Shown one piece after another: positions 8,230 through 16,847 of a DNA stretch of 64,000 nucleotides. Each line of letters opens with the position of its first letter. The first letter of the stretch is position 1. A model generated the notes under the pieces. That model saw nothing but the letters and a program-made list of their open reading frames with translations, had not been told where the DNA came from and made no database searches. Source of the DNA: CBDFKF01 sp965248765 (GTDB lineage: Bacteria > Pseudomonadota > Alphaproteobacteria > VGEJ01); assembly GCA_965248765.1 (NCBI GenBank), contig CBDFKF010000004.1:2480001-2544000 (forward strand), given 5' to 3'. Position numbers and translations under genes: made by a program.

Positions 8230-8573
8230 GGGTCCACGAGCTGATCGAGGCGCGCGACGAGAAGAGGCTGCTCCGCCTCCAGGCCCAGCTCGCCAGGGTC
8301 AATCTCCTGATCGTCGACGAGCTCGGCTACGGGCCCCTGTCGCAGACCAGAAGCGAGCTGCTGTTCGACGTCTTCAGCCGGCGCTACGAGAACGGCGCCA
8401 CCATCGTGACCTCAAACCTGCCCTTCCAGGAATGGACGACGGTGTTCGCCAGCGAGCACCTCACCGGCGCGCTGCTCGACCGCATCACCCACCATGGCCA
8501 TATCCTGGAGATCAACGGCGAGAGCTACCGCCTCAAGCAGAGCCGGTCACGACGCCGGCAACCGTCCGAATAA
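8230..8573 (+). pseudogene. IstB ATPase of IS21, C-terminal fragment
   Basis: About 114 residues match the C-terminal half of the IstB transposition helper ATPase. Visible blocks are VHELIEARDEKRLLRLQ, LLIVDELGYGPLS (Walker B), TIVTSNLPFQEW (sensor 1) and LTGALLDRITHHGHILEINGESYRLKQS. The N-terminal domain and Walker A motif are missing, and the upstream codons in this frame are unrelated to IstB, so it cannot function. Confidence 0.85.
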
Positions 8574-8645
8574 CCCCCCGCTTGTCCCCGTGGGCCCACA
8601 GCCCCCTCCCGTGGACTACGGGGACAAGCTACCACCCAGCCCGCA

Positions 8646-8682
8646 GTACATTTTTACGACGCCGCGCCGGTACATTTTTACG
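8646..8682. repeat. Terminal direct repeats of the IS21 right end
   Basis: Two identical 13-base units, GTACATTTTTACG, start 24 bases apart (8646 and 8670). Repeated short sequences near each end are the IstA binding sites in IS21 elements. Only the right-end set exists in this window. Confidence 0.75.
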
Positions 8683-8696
8683 CCGCCGTTGACAGG

Positions 8697-9047
8697 ATGC
8701 CGTTGACCACAAAAACCACAGCCAAAAAAAGGCGAGAGGCGTTCCTGGCTACGCTGTCGACTACCGGCAACGCGACGCAGGCCGCCGAGGTGGCGAAGCT
8801 CGACCGCTCTGCCCTATATCGGCTGCGCAAGAACGACGAGGCGTTCGCCGAGGCGTGGGCGGAGGCCGAAGAGCTCGGAGTCGAGGCGCTTGAGGACGAG
8901 GCGTGCAGGCGCGCGTTCGACGGCTCAGACACGTTGTTGATCTTCCTTCTGAAGGGCAAGAAACCTGACAAGTACCGCGAGCGCACCGAGGTCACCGGCA
9001 AGGGCGGTGGGCCGGTGACCTTCGTGATGGAGATCGGCGGATCGTGA
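8697..9047 (+). CDS. Phage terminase small subunit-like DNA-binding protein
   Basis: This 116-residue protein has an N-terminal helix-turn-helix block (REAFLATLSTTGNATQAAEVAKLDRSALYRLRK) of the kind that binds packaging sites, then an acidic helical part and the motif FLLKGKKPDKYRERTEV that recurs in terminase small subunits. Its stop overlaps the terminase large-subunit start (GTGA), which strongly supports the identification. ATG at 8697 is two bases from the IS21 end, so its own promoter and perhaps its original start region are lost. Confidence 0.75.
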   Translation: MPLTTKTTAKKRREAFLATLSTTGNATQAAEVAKLDRSALYRLRKNDEAFAEAWAEAEELGVEALEDEACRRAFDGSDTLLIFLLKGKKPDKYRERTEVTGKGGGPVTFVMEIGGS

Positions 9048-10469
9048 AACACACCGTCCACTACAAGGCGAGCCCAGTGTTCGGCTGCTTCCACCAATCG
9101 GATGCGCGGCGGCGGGGGGGGGCGTGGTCCGGTCGGCTCGGGTAAGTCGACGGCGATGTGCATGGAGCTGATGCGCCGGGCGCGCGAGCAGGCGCCGGGC
9201 CCGGACGGCATTCGACGGACCCGGTTCGCGGTGGTGCGCAACACCTACCGCGAGCTCAAGGACACGACGATCAAGACCTGGACCGACTGGTTCCGACCCG
9301 AGTGGTTCGGGCTGTTGACCGGCGATCTGGTGCACCACATTCGGGATGGCGATGTGGACATGGAGGTGATGTTCCGGGCCCTCGACCGACCCGACGATGC
9401 CAAGAAGCTCCTCTCGCTCGAGCTGACCGGCGGCTGGGTCAACGAGGCGCGCGAGATCCCCTTCGGCATCATCGAGGCGCTCGATGACCGCGTCGGCCGC
9501 TACCCGGCGGTGAAGGACGGCGGGTGCACGTGGGCCGGGCTGATCATGGACACCAATGCGCCCGACGAGGCGCACTGGTGGTACAAGCTCGCCGAGGAAG
9601 CACAGCCGTCGGGCTGGGCCTTCTTCACCCAGCCGGGCGGCCTGGTCGAGGCCAAGACCGGCGTGTTCGAGCCGAACCCGGAGGCCGAGAACCTCGCCCA
9701 CCTCGAGCAGGATTTCTATGAGACGCGGATGGAGGGCAAGGGCCTCGACCACGTCCGGGTCTACTACTGCAACCGCTACGGCTTCGTGAAGGAGGGCAAG
9801 CCGGTTTTCCCCGAGTACCGCGACGAGGTGCATGCGGCGGCCGACCCCATCCCCGCGGTTAGGGCGTGGGTGCTTCATGTGGGCCTCGACTTCGGGCTGA
9901 CGCCGGCGGCGCTGTTCGCGCAGAAATCGCCGGTGGGGCAGTGGCGGTGGATCGATGAGCTGGTGACCGAGGACATGGGCGCGGTCCGGTTCGGCGAGCT
10001 GTTGGGCGAGAGACTACGCGGTGAGTACGCCGACTTCGAGGTCAATATCACCGGCGATCCGGCGGGCGATGAACGGGCCCAGACCGACGAGCGGACGGTG
10101 TTCGACATCCTGCGCGCGGCCGAGATCCCGGCGGTGCCGGCAAAGACCAACGATCCGGTGATCCGGCGCGAGGCGGTGGCAGTGCCGATGATGCGGCTCG
10201 TCGACGGCGAGCCCGGCTTTCGGATCAGCCCGAAGTGCGTTGTTGCGCGCAAGGGCCTGGGCGGTGGCTATTGCTACAAGCGGCTGCAAGTCGCGGGCGC
10301 GGAGCGCCATCACGACAAGCCGGACAAGAACCGGTTCAGCCATGTGGTCGAGGCGGGCGAGTACGCGATGCTCGGCGCCGGCGAGGGCAAGGCGCTGATC
10401 AAGCGGCCCGAACGGGCGCGATCGCGGCAACAGGTCGATGCGGTGACCGAGTTCGAGATGGGGCTCTAG
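9044..10469 (+). pseudogene. Phage terminase large subunit, frameshifted near the N-terminus
   Basis: This is the ATPase-nuclease motor that packages phage DNA. GTG at 9044 overlaps the small-subunit stop, and the first 20 codons (VKHTVHYKASPVFGCFHQSDA) are in one frame. From about 9105 the protein continues in the next frame: Walker A GPVGSGKS, a Walker-B/coupling region with LTGGWVNEARE, then the nuclease domain with VGLDFGLTPAA and ITGDPAGDERAQTDE. The switch falls in a run of eight G residues near 9114-9121, so either a slip mutation or a base-calling error explains it. No portal, capsid or tail gene follows. Confidence 0.83.
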
Positions 10470-10569
10470 GCGGCCTATTGGATGAGGCGCCCAGTCTGAT
10501 GTGTCGAGAACAAACTGAATTGACCGGTTTATGTACCATATGAATTGACCGCTTCAGTTGTGGTTGTTG

Positions 10570-10622
10570 GGCCAGTGGATAAGGGGTCGGGCGCGGAGCG
10601 GCCGTCCCCTTATCCACTGGCC
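10570..10622. terminator. Perfect 17-bp hairpin downstream of the ISNCY transposase
   Basis: Arms 10570-10586 (GGCCAGTGGATAAGGGG) and 10606-10622 are exact reverse complements around a 19-base loop. It lies 18 bases beyond the transposase stop and inside the left end of the element, so it may end transposase transcription or block transcription entering from terL. No T-run follows on either strand, so a recombination or regulatory role is also possible. Confidence 0.5.
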
Positions 10623-10639
10623 GGTCGCGTCGAAGCGGA

Positions 10640-11815
10640 TCACGCGGCCTGTCTGTGGCTTGTGTTGATGGGCGATCCGTCGGCCTGGTATCGGGCCAGG
10701 CAGCGCGGCCCATGGAAGACGGCGAGGGTGCGGTCGGGGTATTCGTGGACCCGGACCCTTGCCTTGACGTAGTGGCGGCGATGGCGGTCGGGCGGGATCG
10801 CCAGCACCAGGCGTTTGTAGCGCACGGTGTTGTCGTTGGAGACGGTGCGCTCCTGCTGCACGCAGAGGATGTCGTCGAGGGTACCGGCGAAGGGCACGAA
10901 GGCGGTGCCCTCGGCTTCCGGCGGCACCGCGAAGCGGGCGTTGTGGCCTGGCAGGTAGAGCTCCTTGAGGAAGCGGTTGGCCTGGGCCATGTCGGTGATG
11001 CCGGCGAGCCTGAGCTCCTGGGGCAGGCGCTTCTGCAGGGTGGCGAACATGCGTTCCGAGCGCCCCCTTGCCTCGGGCGAGTAGGCCGGGATCAGCTCGA
11101 TGCCGAGCTGGGCCAGGGCGCGGCCGAACTGGGTCGGATTGTCCTTGTCGACCGTGCCGCCGGCCTCAGGGGTGTGCCAGTAGTGGCCGGCGCGGTCGGC
11201 ATAGAGCGAGCAGAACAGCCCCTTGACCCGGATCGCCTCGGACACCCCCTGAAAGCTCGACATCGTGCCCTCTTCGGCGACGAAGAAGGCCGAGTAGATC
11301 TCACTGGTGGTGTCGTCCATGGTGACGATCAGGTCCCACCACTGATCGGGGACCCACGCGTGGCTTGAGCCGTCTTGATGCAGCATCATGCCGGGCAGCG
11401 CGCGGCGCGGCCGCTTGCGCCGGTGCGCCCCGCGCCTGGGCGCCGCCCGTCTTCGCCCATGGGCCTGCAAGCTCAGCCGCACCCAGTTGTAGCTGCGCTT
11501 GAAGGCATAGTCCGCGACCAGCTTCTCGTGGAAGTGCTTGGCGGTGAAGTCCCAGTAGCGGGTGTCGAACAGCGCCAACAGCGCCGTCACCTCGTTGACC
11601 GCCGCGCGCCGCGCCGAGACCCGGCCCAGACGGCGATCGTAGAGCCCTTCCGCGCCGTCCGCCTCATAGCGGTCGCGCCAGCGCCGGAAGGTGCGCTCTG
11701 AAACGCCGAGAACCTCCGCCGCCTCGGCTTGGCTCAAGCAACCCCGATGGGTGCGGCCGTAAACCTCCTCGAACTTCATCAATCTCAGTCCCTGCAACTG
11801 CTCTGTCCGGCGCAT
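10640..11815 (-). CDS. ISNCY-family DDE transposase
   Basis: This 391-residue transposase has an N-terminal helix-turn-helix (LSQAEAAEVLGVSERTFRRWRDRY) and an rve-like catalytic domain. The likely catalytic residues are Asp in MLHQDGSSHAWV, Asp in SLYADRAGHYW and Glu in RGRSERMFATLQ, the arrangement of ISNCY/IS1202 transposases. The C-terminal beta-rich part (RYKRLVLAIPPDRHRRHYVKA) is also characteristic. The frame is complete, so the element may still be mobile. The first codons (MRRTEQLQ) may be an over-extension, since MKFEEVYGR 12 residues later is a plausible alternative start. Confidence 0.85.
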   Translation of the reverse strand: MRRTEQLQGLRLMKFEEVYGRTHRGCLSQAEAAEVLGVSERTFRRWRDRYEADGAEGLYDRRLGRVSARRAAVNEVTALLALFDTRYWDFTAKHFHEKLVADYAFKRSYNWVRLSLQAHGRRRAAPRRGAHRRKRPRRALPGMMLHQDGSSHAWVPDQWWDLIVTMDDTTSEIYSAFFVAEEGTMSSFQGVSEAIRVKGLFCSLYADRAGHYWHTPEAGGTVDKDNPTQFGRALAQLGIELIPAYSPEARGRSERMFATLQKRLPQELRLAGITDMAQANRFLKELYLPGHNARFAVPPEAEGTAFVPFAGTLDDILCVQQERTVSNDNTVRYKRLVLAIPPDRHRRHYVKARVRVHEYPDRTLAVFHGPRCLARYQADGSPINTSHRQAA

Positions 11816-11916
11816 CCAAACCCTCCATAGCCTGGAGAGCTTCTAAATCCGGACAGATCGTCTGGTACATAAACCGGACATATCGTGTGTTAGTGACAGG
11901 GTCAGGGCAAAGTCCT

Positions 11917-11944
11917 TTGATGGCTGCGGGCGCCCGTCTATCAT
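11917..11944 (+). promoter_or_regulatory. Putative sigma-70 promoter for tdh-kbl
   Basis: TTGATG (11917-11922) and TATCAT (11939-11944) are separated by 16 bases and lie 25 bases before the tdh start. The -10 box matches the consensus at five of six positions. It lies outside the ISNCY right end, so the operon could have kept its own promoter despite the insertion. This is a pattern match only. Confidence 0.35.
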
Positions 11945-11968
11945 GGCTGCCCGGAGATAATCCACGAC

Positions 11969-13021
11969 ATGTTCGGAATCACGAAAGAACGCCCTGAGCG
12001 CGGTGTCTGGGACAACGAGGTCGCCGAGCCGCCGCCGCCCGGCTTCGGTGAGGTCACCATCGCGGTCGGGCACGCCGGCATCTGCGGCACCGACTTCCAC
12101 ATCTACCATTGGAACGCGTGGTCGGCCGGGCGTGTGCGGCCGCCGCTGACCATGGGCCATGAATTCGTCGGCCACATCGCCGCCGTCGGCGCCGGCGTCG
12201 GCCACCTCAACGAGGGCGATCGTGTCTCGTGCGAAAGCCACATCACTTGCGGGCATTGCGTGCAGTGCCGCACCGGGCGCGCCCATCTCTGCGCCAAGAC
12301 GGAGATCATCGGCGTCGACCGAGCGGGCTGTTTTGCCGAGGCCATTACGGTCCCGGCGACCAACGTTTGGCAGGTTCATGGCGATGTGCCGGATCGCCAC
12401 GCGGCGGTGTTCGATCCAGTCGGCAACGCCATGCACACCGTGGCGACGATCGGTGTCAGCAGCCGCGATGTGCTGATCGTTGGTGCCGGGTCCATCGGCC
12501 TGTTCGCTATCGCCATCGCCCGCAGCCACGGCGCCCGCTCGATCACGGTACAGGAACCCAACTCCTACCGCGCCGAGCTGGCCGCTGAGCTGAAGCCCGA
12601 CCTGGTGCTCGATCCCGGCGATGAGGCGGGGATGGCGCGCTGGCGCGAGTCGCTCGACGGCCAGGGCCCCGATGCGGTGCTCGAGATGAGCGGATATGGC
12701 CCGGCAATCAGCGCCGCGCTCAAGGATGCACGGAACGGCGCCGATGTCTCGCTGCTCGGCTTGCCCGGCGAGCCGGTCGAGCTCGACCTCACCGCAGACG
12801 TCATCATGCGCGGGCTCACGCTCCACGGCGTCGCCGGCCGGCGCATGTTCGAGACGTGGTATCAGGTCGAAGCCTTCATGCTGCGCGCGCCCGATCTGAT
12901 GGACAAGGTGGTCACCCACGTGATGCCGGCGCGCGAGTACGCCAAGGGGTTCCAGCTGATGGACCAGGGCGCCTGCGGCAAGGTGGTTCTCGATTTCGCT
13001 AGCCTAGGGAGGGCGGCATGA
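11969..13021 (+). CDS. tdh: L-threonine 3-dehydrogenase-like zinc alcohol dehydrogenase
   Basis: It oxidises L-threonine with NAD+ to 2-amino-3-ketobutyrate, the first step of threonine-to-glycine catabolism. The 350-residue protein has the medium-chain dehydrogenase layout: catalytic zinc block GICGTDFHIYHWN and GHEFVGHI, structural zinc cysteines in CGHCVQCRTGRAHLC, and a Rossmann motif VLIVGAGSIGLFA. The downstream gene kbl overlaps by ATGA and encodes the second enzyme of the same pathway, which makes the substrate assignment firm. The ISNCY element ends only 70 bases upstream. Confidence 0.92.
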   Translation: MFGITKERPERGVWDNEVAEPPPPGFGEVTIAVGHAGICGTDFHIYHWNAWSAGRVRPPLTMGHEFVGHIAAVGAGVGHLNEGDRVSCESHITCGHCVQCRTGRAHLCAKTEIIGVDRAGCFAEAITVPATNVWQVHGDVPDRHAAVFDPVGNAMHTVATIGVSSRDVLIVGAGSIGLFAIAIARSHGARSITVQEPNSYRAELAAELKPDLVLDPGDEAGMARWRESLDGQGPDAVLEMSGYGPAISAALKDARNGADVSLLGLPGEPVELDLTADVIMRGLTLHGVAGRRMFETWYQVEAFMLRAPDLMDKVVTHVMPAREYAKGFQLMDQGACGKVVLDFASLGRAA

Positions 13022-14241
13022 CCAGCAACCAGTTCCGCGAGCGGTGCGAAGAAGGATTGGCGATACTCAAGAAAGAAGGGCGCTACAAGACGCTCAAGGT
13101 CCTCGAGGGCCCGGCCGGGGCGGAGACGTCGATCGAGGGTCTCGGCGATACGTTGATCTTCTGCGCCAACGATTATCTCGGGCTCGCCAACCACCCTGAG
13201 GTGCGGGCGGCCGCCGATCAGGCGGTCGATTCATTCGGTACCGGCACCGCCTCGGCGCGCTTCATCTGTGGCACGACGACCGCCCATCGCGACCTTGAGG
13301 CCGCGATTGCGGCGTTCCTCAAGGTCGAGGCCTCGCTGACCTACTCCTCCGCCTTCGCCGCCAATAACGGCGTGTTCCCTGCGCTCACCAAGCCGGGCGA
13401 CGTGCTGCTCTCCGATGGCCTCAACCATGCCAGCATCATCGACGGCATGCGGCTGTGTCACCGCGAGGTCAAACGCGAGGTCTACAAGCACAGCGACATG
13501 GCCGACCTCGAGGCCAAGCTCAAGGCGAACAAGAATGGCGGGTGCCGTTTCATCGTCTCGGACGGCGTCTTTTCCATGGAGGGCGACCTCGCCCGGCTCG
13601 ATCAGATCGTCGCGCTGGCCAAGGCCCACGATGCGACATTGATCATCGACGATGCCCATGGCCTCGGCGTCCTGGGACAGACGGGGCGCGGGATCGCCGA
13701 GCACTACGGGCTGATGGACAGCATCGACATCTACACAGGCACCCTCGGCAAGACGCTGAGCGGCGTCTCGGGTGGCTTCGCCGCCGGGCCGGCGGCGGTG
13801 ATCGATACGCTCGTCCAGTTCTCCCGGCCGCACATCTTCTCGAACGCGATCCCGGCTTCATCGTGCCGCGCCGCGCTTGCGGCCTTGAACGTTCTTGAGC
13901 GGTCGCCCGAGATCGTCACCGATCTGCGCGAGAAAGTGGCCTATTTCCGGCGCGGCGTGAGGCAGTTGGGAATCGAGCCGATCGAAGGCGATTCGGGGAT
14001 CATCCCGATCATCGTCGGCGACACCAGCGTCGCCATCGAGCTTGCCCAGAGCCTGCTCGAGGAAGGGCTCTATGTGGTCGGCTTCGGCTTCCCGGTGGTG
14101 CCCGAGGGCACGGCGCGCCTGCGCGTCCAGGTCTCGGGCGCGCATTCGATGGAGGATATCGACCGCGCCTTGGCGATCATCGACCGGGTGTGGCCGACTC
14201 AGGCGCGCCAGCCCGTGGCTCGCGCCGCCGCCGGCGAGTAA
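13018..14241 (+). CDS. kbl: Glycine C-acetyltransferase (2-amino-3-ketobutyrate CoA ligase)
   Basis: It cleaves 2-amino-3-ketobutyrate with CoA to glycine and acetyl-CoA, using pyridoxal phosphate. The 407-residue protein is an alpha-oxoamine synthase. Visible blocks are FCANDYLGLANHP, NHASIIDGMRLC, IIDDAHGLGVLGQTGRG, and the PLP-lysine motif TGTLGKTLSGVSGG. It is translationally coupled to tdh. The last ten or so residues are an unconserved Ala/Arg tail. The length and every core motif fit kbl rather than ALA synthase, and the operon partner confirms it. Confidence 0.93.
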   Translation: MTSNQFRERCEEGLAILKKEGRYKTLKVLEGPAGAETSIEGLGDTLIFCANDYLGLANHPEVRAAADQAVDSFGTGTASARFICGTTTAHRDLEAAIAAFLKVEASLTYSSAFAANNGVFPALTKPGDVLLSDGLNHASIIDGMRLCHREVKREVYKHSDMADLEAKLKANKNGGCRFIVSDGVFSMEGDLARLDQIVALAKAHDATLIIDDAHGLGVLGQTGRGIAEHYGLMDSIDIYTGTLGKTLSGVSGGFAAGPAAVIDTLVQFSRPHIFSNAIPASSCRAALAALNVLERSPEIVTDLREKVAYFRRGVRQLGIEPIEGDSGIIPIIVGDTSVAIELAQSLLEEGLYVVGFGFPVVPEGTARLRVQVSGAHSMEDIDRALAIIDRVWPTQARQPVARAAAGE

Positions 14242-14255
14242 GGCCGCGCTCGGCC

Positions 14256-15218
14256 TCAGGATCGCCTTGCCGCGCGGGGGTGGGCCGCGGCGTAGACCTC
14301 CAGGAGGCGGGCGGTATCGATCTCCGTGTAGCGCTGGGTCGTCGAGAGCGACTCGTGGCCCAACAGCTCCTGGATAGTACGCAGATCGCCGCCGCGGGCG
14401 AGCAGATGAGTCGCGAAGCTGTGGCGCAGGGCATGCGGCGTTGCCGTTTCCGGAAGACCGAGGCGACTCCTTAGGCCTCGCATCGTCGCCTGGACGATGC
14501 CGGGATCGAGCCGTCGGCCGCGTACGCCGACGAACAGGGGGTCGCGCCGCCGCCGCGGATGGGGACAGACGGCCTGATAGGTGGCGATCGCCTCGGTCAC
14601 CACCGGCAGAAGCGGCACCAGGCGCTGTTTGCCCCCTTTGCCGGTGATCGTCATCGAATCGGCCCCCCGTTCCGCCGCATCGCCGCAGTCGAGCCCGAGC
14701 GCCTCGGAGATGCGAAGACCGCAGCCATATAGCAGCGTCAGGATGGCTACGTCGCGCTTGGCCACCCAGTCGCTGGAACCGATATCGGCGACCGCGGCAA
14801 GCGTCGCGCGGGCCGCCTCTTCGGTGAGCGGCTTGGGCACGCCATGGCGCAGCTTCGGTGCGCGCACCGTGGCGATGACCTCGTTGACCACGGTACCGGT
14901 CCTGCGCAGATGGGCGAAGAAGCTGCGGATCGCAGACAGGGCCCGGGCGAGCGAGGGGCTTGCCAGGCCGTCGGCCCGGCGGCGTGCAAGATAGGCGCGG
15001 ACATCGGCCGCTCTTAAGTCGCGCAGGTGGTCGAGGCCGACGCGCGCGCCAAGATGGGGGGCGAGGAAGGCGAGGAGCGCCCGCAAATCACGGACGTAGG
15101 CTTCGCGCGTGTTCTCGGCAACGCGCCGTTCTAGCGCAAGCCATGCTTCCCAATCGCTGAGTGCGGCAAGTACCGCCGCCTCGGCCGGCAGTTCTGGCGG
15201 CGCGTCGCCTTGGCTCAG
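14256..15218 (-). CDS. xerC: Tyrosine recombinase XerC
   Basis: XerC acts with XerD at dif to resolve chromosome dimers. The catalytic set is complete: Arg in YGCGLRISEALGL, Lys in ITGKGGKQR, HALRHSFATHLL (His and Arg), LLGHESLSTTQRY (His and the nucleophilic Tyr). The N-terminal core-binding domain is clear back to LSDWEAWLALERRVAENTREAYVRDL. That domain extends upstream of the TTG at 15086, yet no ATG, GTG or TTG precedes it in frame. I therefore place the start at CTG 15218, overlapping the DUF484 stop, as a guess. The pairing with DUF484 is typical of proteobacteria and argues against a phage integrase. Confidence 0.85.
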   Translation of the reverse strand: MSQGDAPPELPAEAAVLAALSDWEAWLALERRVAENTREAYVRDLRALLAFLAPHLGARVGLDHLRDLRAADVRAYLARRRADGLASPSLARALSAIRSFFAHLRRTGTVVNEVIATVRAPKLRHGVPKPLTEEAARATLAAVADIGSSDWVAKRDVAILTLLYGCGLRISEALGLDCGDAAERGADSMTITGKGGKQRLVPLLPVVTEAIATYQAVCPHPRRRRDPLFVGVRGRRLDPGIVQATMRGLRSRLGLPETATPHALRHSFATHLLARGGDLRTIQELLGHESLSTTQRYTEIDTARLLEVYAAAHPRAARRS

Positions 15219-15964
15219 ACTTCCCTCATCAGCCGGGCGCGGATGCAGAGCGCAAGCGCGGCCGCCAAAAAGCCCAGAAGCTCGGTCCCCTGGCCGGCGT
15301 GGAAACGCTCCGGATCGCGCGATCCCAGCGCCAACAACCCGCCTGGCCCGCCCTTCCGGAACCGCAGGCGCATGAGGGCCTCGGCCCGTACCAGGCTCGC
15401 GGCGCCGCCGAAGATCGCCACATCGCCTTCGATGTCACTGCGCAACACACACATCCGGTCTTCGCCGAGCCGCGCATCCACCTCCCCGGGGTCGAGCACG
15501 GAGATCCCGCCGGCTTGCGCCTGAGATTGCGAGCGCGGGTCGTCGCCCTCGGCTCCCTCGATACACAGGCACGCCACGTCGACGCCGAGGAAGTTGGCGA
15601 AATCGGTGGTCACGGTTTCGATCAGCCCATCGATGTCGCGCGCTTCGATCAAGGCGAGCATCGCGCTGTGAATGCGCCCTTGGCTAGAGAGGTTGCTGCG
15701 GCTCGCCGAGACCAGCGCGTCCTCGCGATCGCGCGCATCATCGATCTGGCACTGCAGCCGGCCGATGATGAAGTTCTGCATGTCGAGGACGTTGCGCCCC
15801 TTGCGGTGCTTGGGCGGCGTGAGGTCCACCAGCAGTTCGGGGTGGCGGGCGAGAAAGTTCGGGTGCTCGCGCAGGTACGCCGCGACGTCCGCGGCCTTTA
15901 GCTTAGGGACCTTGGTCTCCTCGGCTGCCTTGTCGGGTTCGGCCCTATCCGCCCTCGATGTCAA
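15215..15964 (-). CDS. DUF484 family protein
   Basis: This 249-residue cytoplasmic protein has the family's N-terminal block (VAAYLREHPNFLARHPELLVDL, then GRNVLDMQNFIIGRLQ) and a C-terminal GAF-like domain with GPGGLLALGSRDPERFHAGQGTELLGFLAAAL. DUF484 genes usually sit directly upstream of xerC, as here, with overlapping ends. The start is TTG at 15964; GGAG lies roughly a dozen bases upstream and no better codon is in frame. The function is unknown. The GAF fold suggests ligand binding or dimerisation. Confidence 0.82.
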   Translation of the reverse strand: MTSRADRAEPDKAAEETKVPKLKAADVAAYLREHPNFLARHPELLVDLTPPKHRKGRNVLDMQNFIIGRLQCQIDDARDREDALVSASRSNLSSQGRIHSAMLALIEARDIDGLIETVTTDFANFLGVDVACLCIEGAEGDDPRSQSQAQAGGISVLDPGEVDARLGEDRMCVLRSDIEGDVAIFGGAASLVRAEALMRLRFRKGGPGGLLALGSRDPERFHAGQGTELLGFLAAALALCIRARLMREV

Positions 15965-16029
15965 CGCTCGTCACTCCACCATGTCTCTCGCGCGGCACTT
16001 CCCGACCGCCGTTAAGTTTCGGGAATCCC

Positions 16030-16692
16030 TCAGTGTTCCAAGATATTCTGGCCGGTCTTCCCCCAGTCCGCAAGAAAGGCGTCGAGACCCTTATCGGTGA
16101 GGGGATGCTGGGCAAGCTTGCGCAGCACCGCGGGCGGCACGGTGCAGATGTCGGCGCCAATGCGCGCGGCCTCGACCACGTGCATGGGATGACGGATCGA
16201 GGCGGCCAGGATCTCGGTGGTGAGCGACTCGTAGTTGTCGAAGATCGTCCGCATGTCGGCGATCAGCGCCATGCCGTCATGGCTGATGTCGTCGAGGCGG
16301 CCGACGAACGGGGAGACCACGGTCGCCCCGGCCTTGGCGGCGAACAGCGCTTGGGTCGGCGAGAAGCACAGCGTGACGTTGACCTGGATGCCGGCCTGGT
16401 TCAGCGTGCGACAGGCCTTCAGCCCCTCCCAGGTGAGCGGCACCTTGACCATGACATTGTCGGCGACCTCGTGCAGACGTCGGCCCTCGCCGACCATGGC
16501 ATCGTGCTCGGTCGCCGTGACCTCACCGCTGACCGGGCCGTCGACCAGCGAGCATATCTCCGCCAGTACCTCGAAGAAGTCGCGGCCGGTCTTGGCGACC
16601 AGCGATGGGTTGGTGGTGACTCCGTCCAACAGGCCGGTGGCCGCGAGGTCGCGAATCTCATCGACGTCCGCCGTATCGGCGAAGAACTTCAT
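16030..16692 (-). CDS. Transaldolase / fructose-6-phosphate aldolase family enzyme
   Basis: This is a small class I aldolase of 220 residues, the size of the MipB/TalC subfamily rather than the longer transaldolases. It begins MKFFADTADVDEI and contains GVTTNPSLVAKTG, the Schiff-base lysine in NVMVKVPLTWEG, and SPFVGRLDD, all typical. It would transfer dihydroxyacetone units in the pentose phosphate pathway or cleave fructose-6-phosphate. The family does not let me separate these reactions from sequence alone. ATG 16692 gives the canonical N-terminus; upstream in-frame codons are not conserved. It is transcribed away from priA. Confidence 0.88.
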   Translation of the reverse strand: MKFFADTADVDEIRDLAATGLLDGVTTNPSLVAKTGRDFFEVLAEICSLVDGPVSGEVTATEHDAMVGEGRRLHEVADNVMVKVPLTWEGLKACRTLNQAGIQVNVTLCFSPTQALFAAKAGATVVSPFVGRLDDISHDGMALIADMRTIFDNYESLTTEILAASIRHPMHVVEAARIGADICTVPPAVLRKLAQHPLTDKGLDAFLADWGKTGQNILEH

Positions 16693-16847
16693 GTCCGGTG
16701 TGTCATGTGCTGATGCCTCTGACGGCTCTAAGCCCGCGCGGTGGTGAAGGGTAAGTACTCTGAGAAATCTGCCTTGGAAACGTGGCTGCGAGGACGCGCT
16801 GGCGAGTTTGCTTGTTACGGGCCGTAGAGGTTGGCACATTGTAGTGG

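Larger units (their letters stand above)
8230..8694 (+). mobile_element. IS21-family remnant, 3' end only
   Basis: The segment contains the last part of istB and the right end of an IS21 element. Two copies of GTACATTTTTACG, starting at 8646 and 8670, are the multiple terminal repeats typical of IS21 ends, and the end itself reads CGCCGTTGACA at 8694. The istA gene, the 5' half of istB and the left end are absent. The left junction near 8220-8233 falls just upstream of traA. The right end lies two bases before the terminase small-subunit start, so the element joins two unrelated foreign segments. Confidence 0.8.
10500..11898 (-). mobile_element. ISNCY/IS1202-like insertion sequence
   Basis: One transposase gene is flanked by terminal inverted repeats. 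A perfect 15-base match, CCGGTTTATGTACCA, occurs at 10524-10538 and inverted at 11863-11877. Outside it both ends show related, less exact sequence reaching TGT at about 10500 and ACA at 11898. The element lies 30 bases after terL and 70 bases before tdh, forming the right border of the accessory island. I could not establish a target duplication, so the exact ends are approximate. Confidence 0.78.

Noticed and set aside
8646..8682. Origin or iteron repeats
   Set aside because: The two GTACATTTTTACG units lie at the end of an IS21 element next to istB, which explains them fully.
14256..15218. Possible phage or ICE integrase
   Set aside because: The context with DUF484 and the sequence blocks identify housekeeping XerC. 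It lies outside the accessory island and no attachment site or tRNA is near.
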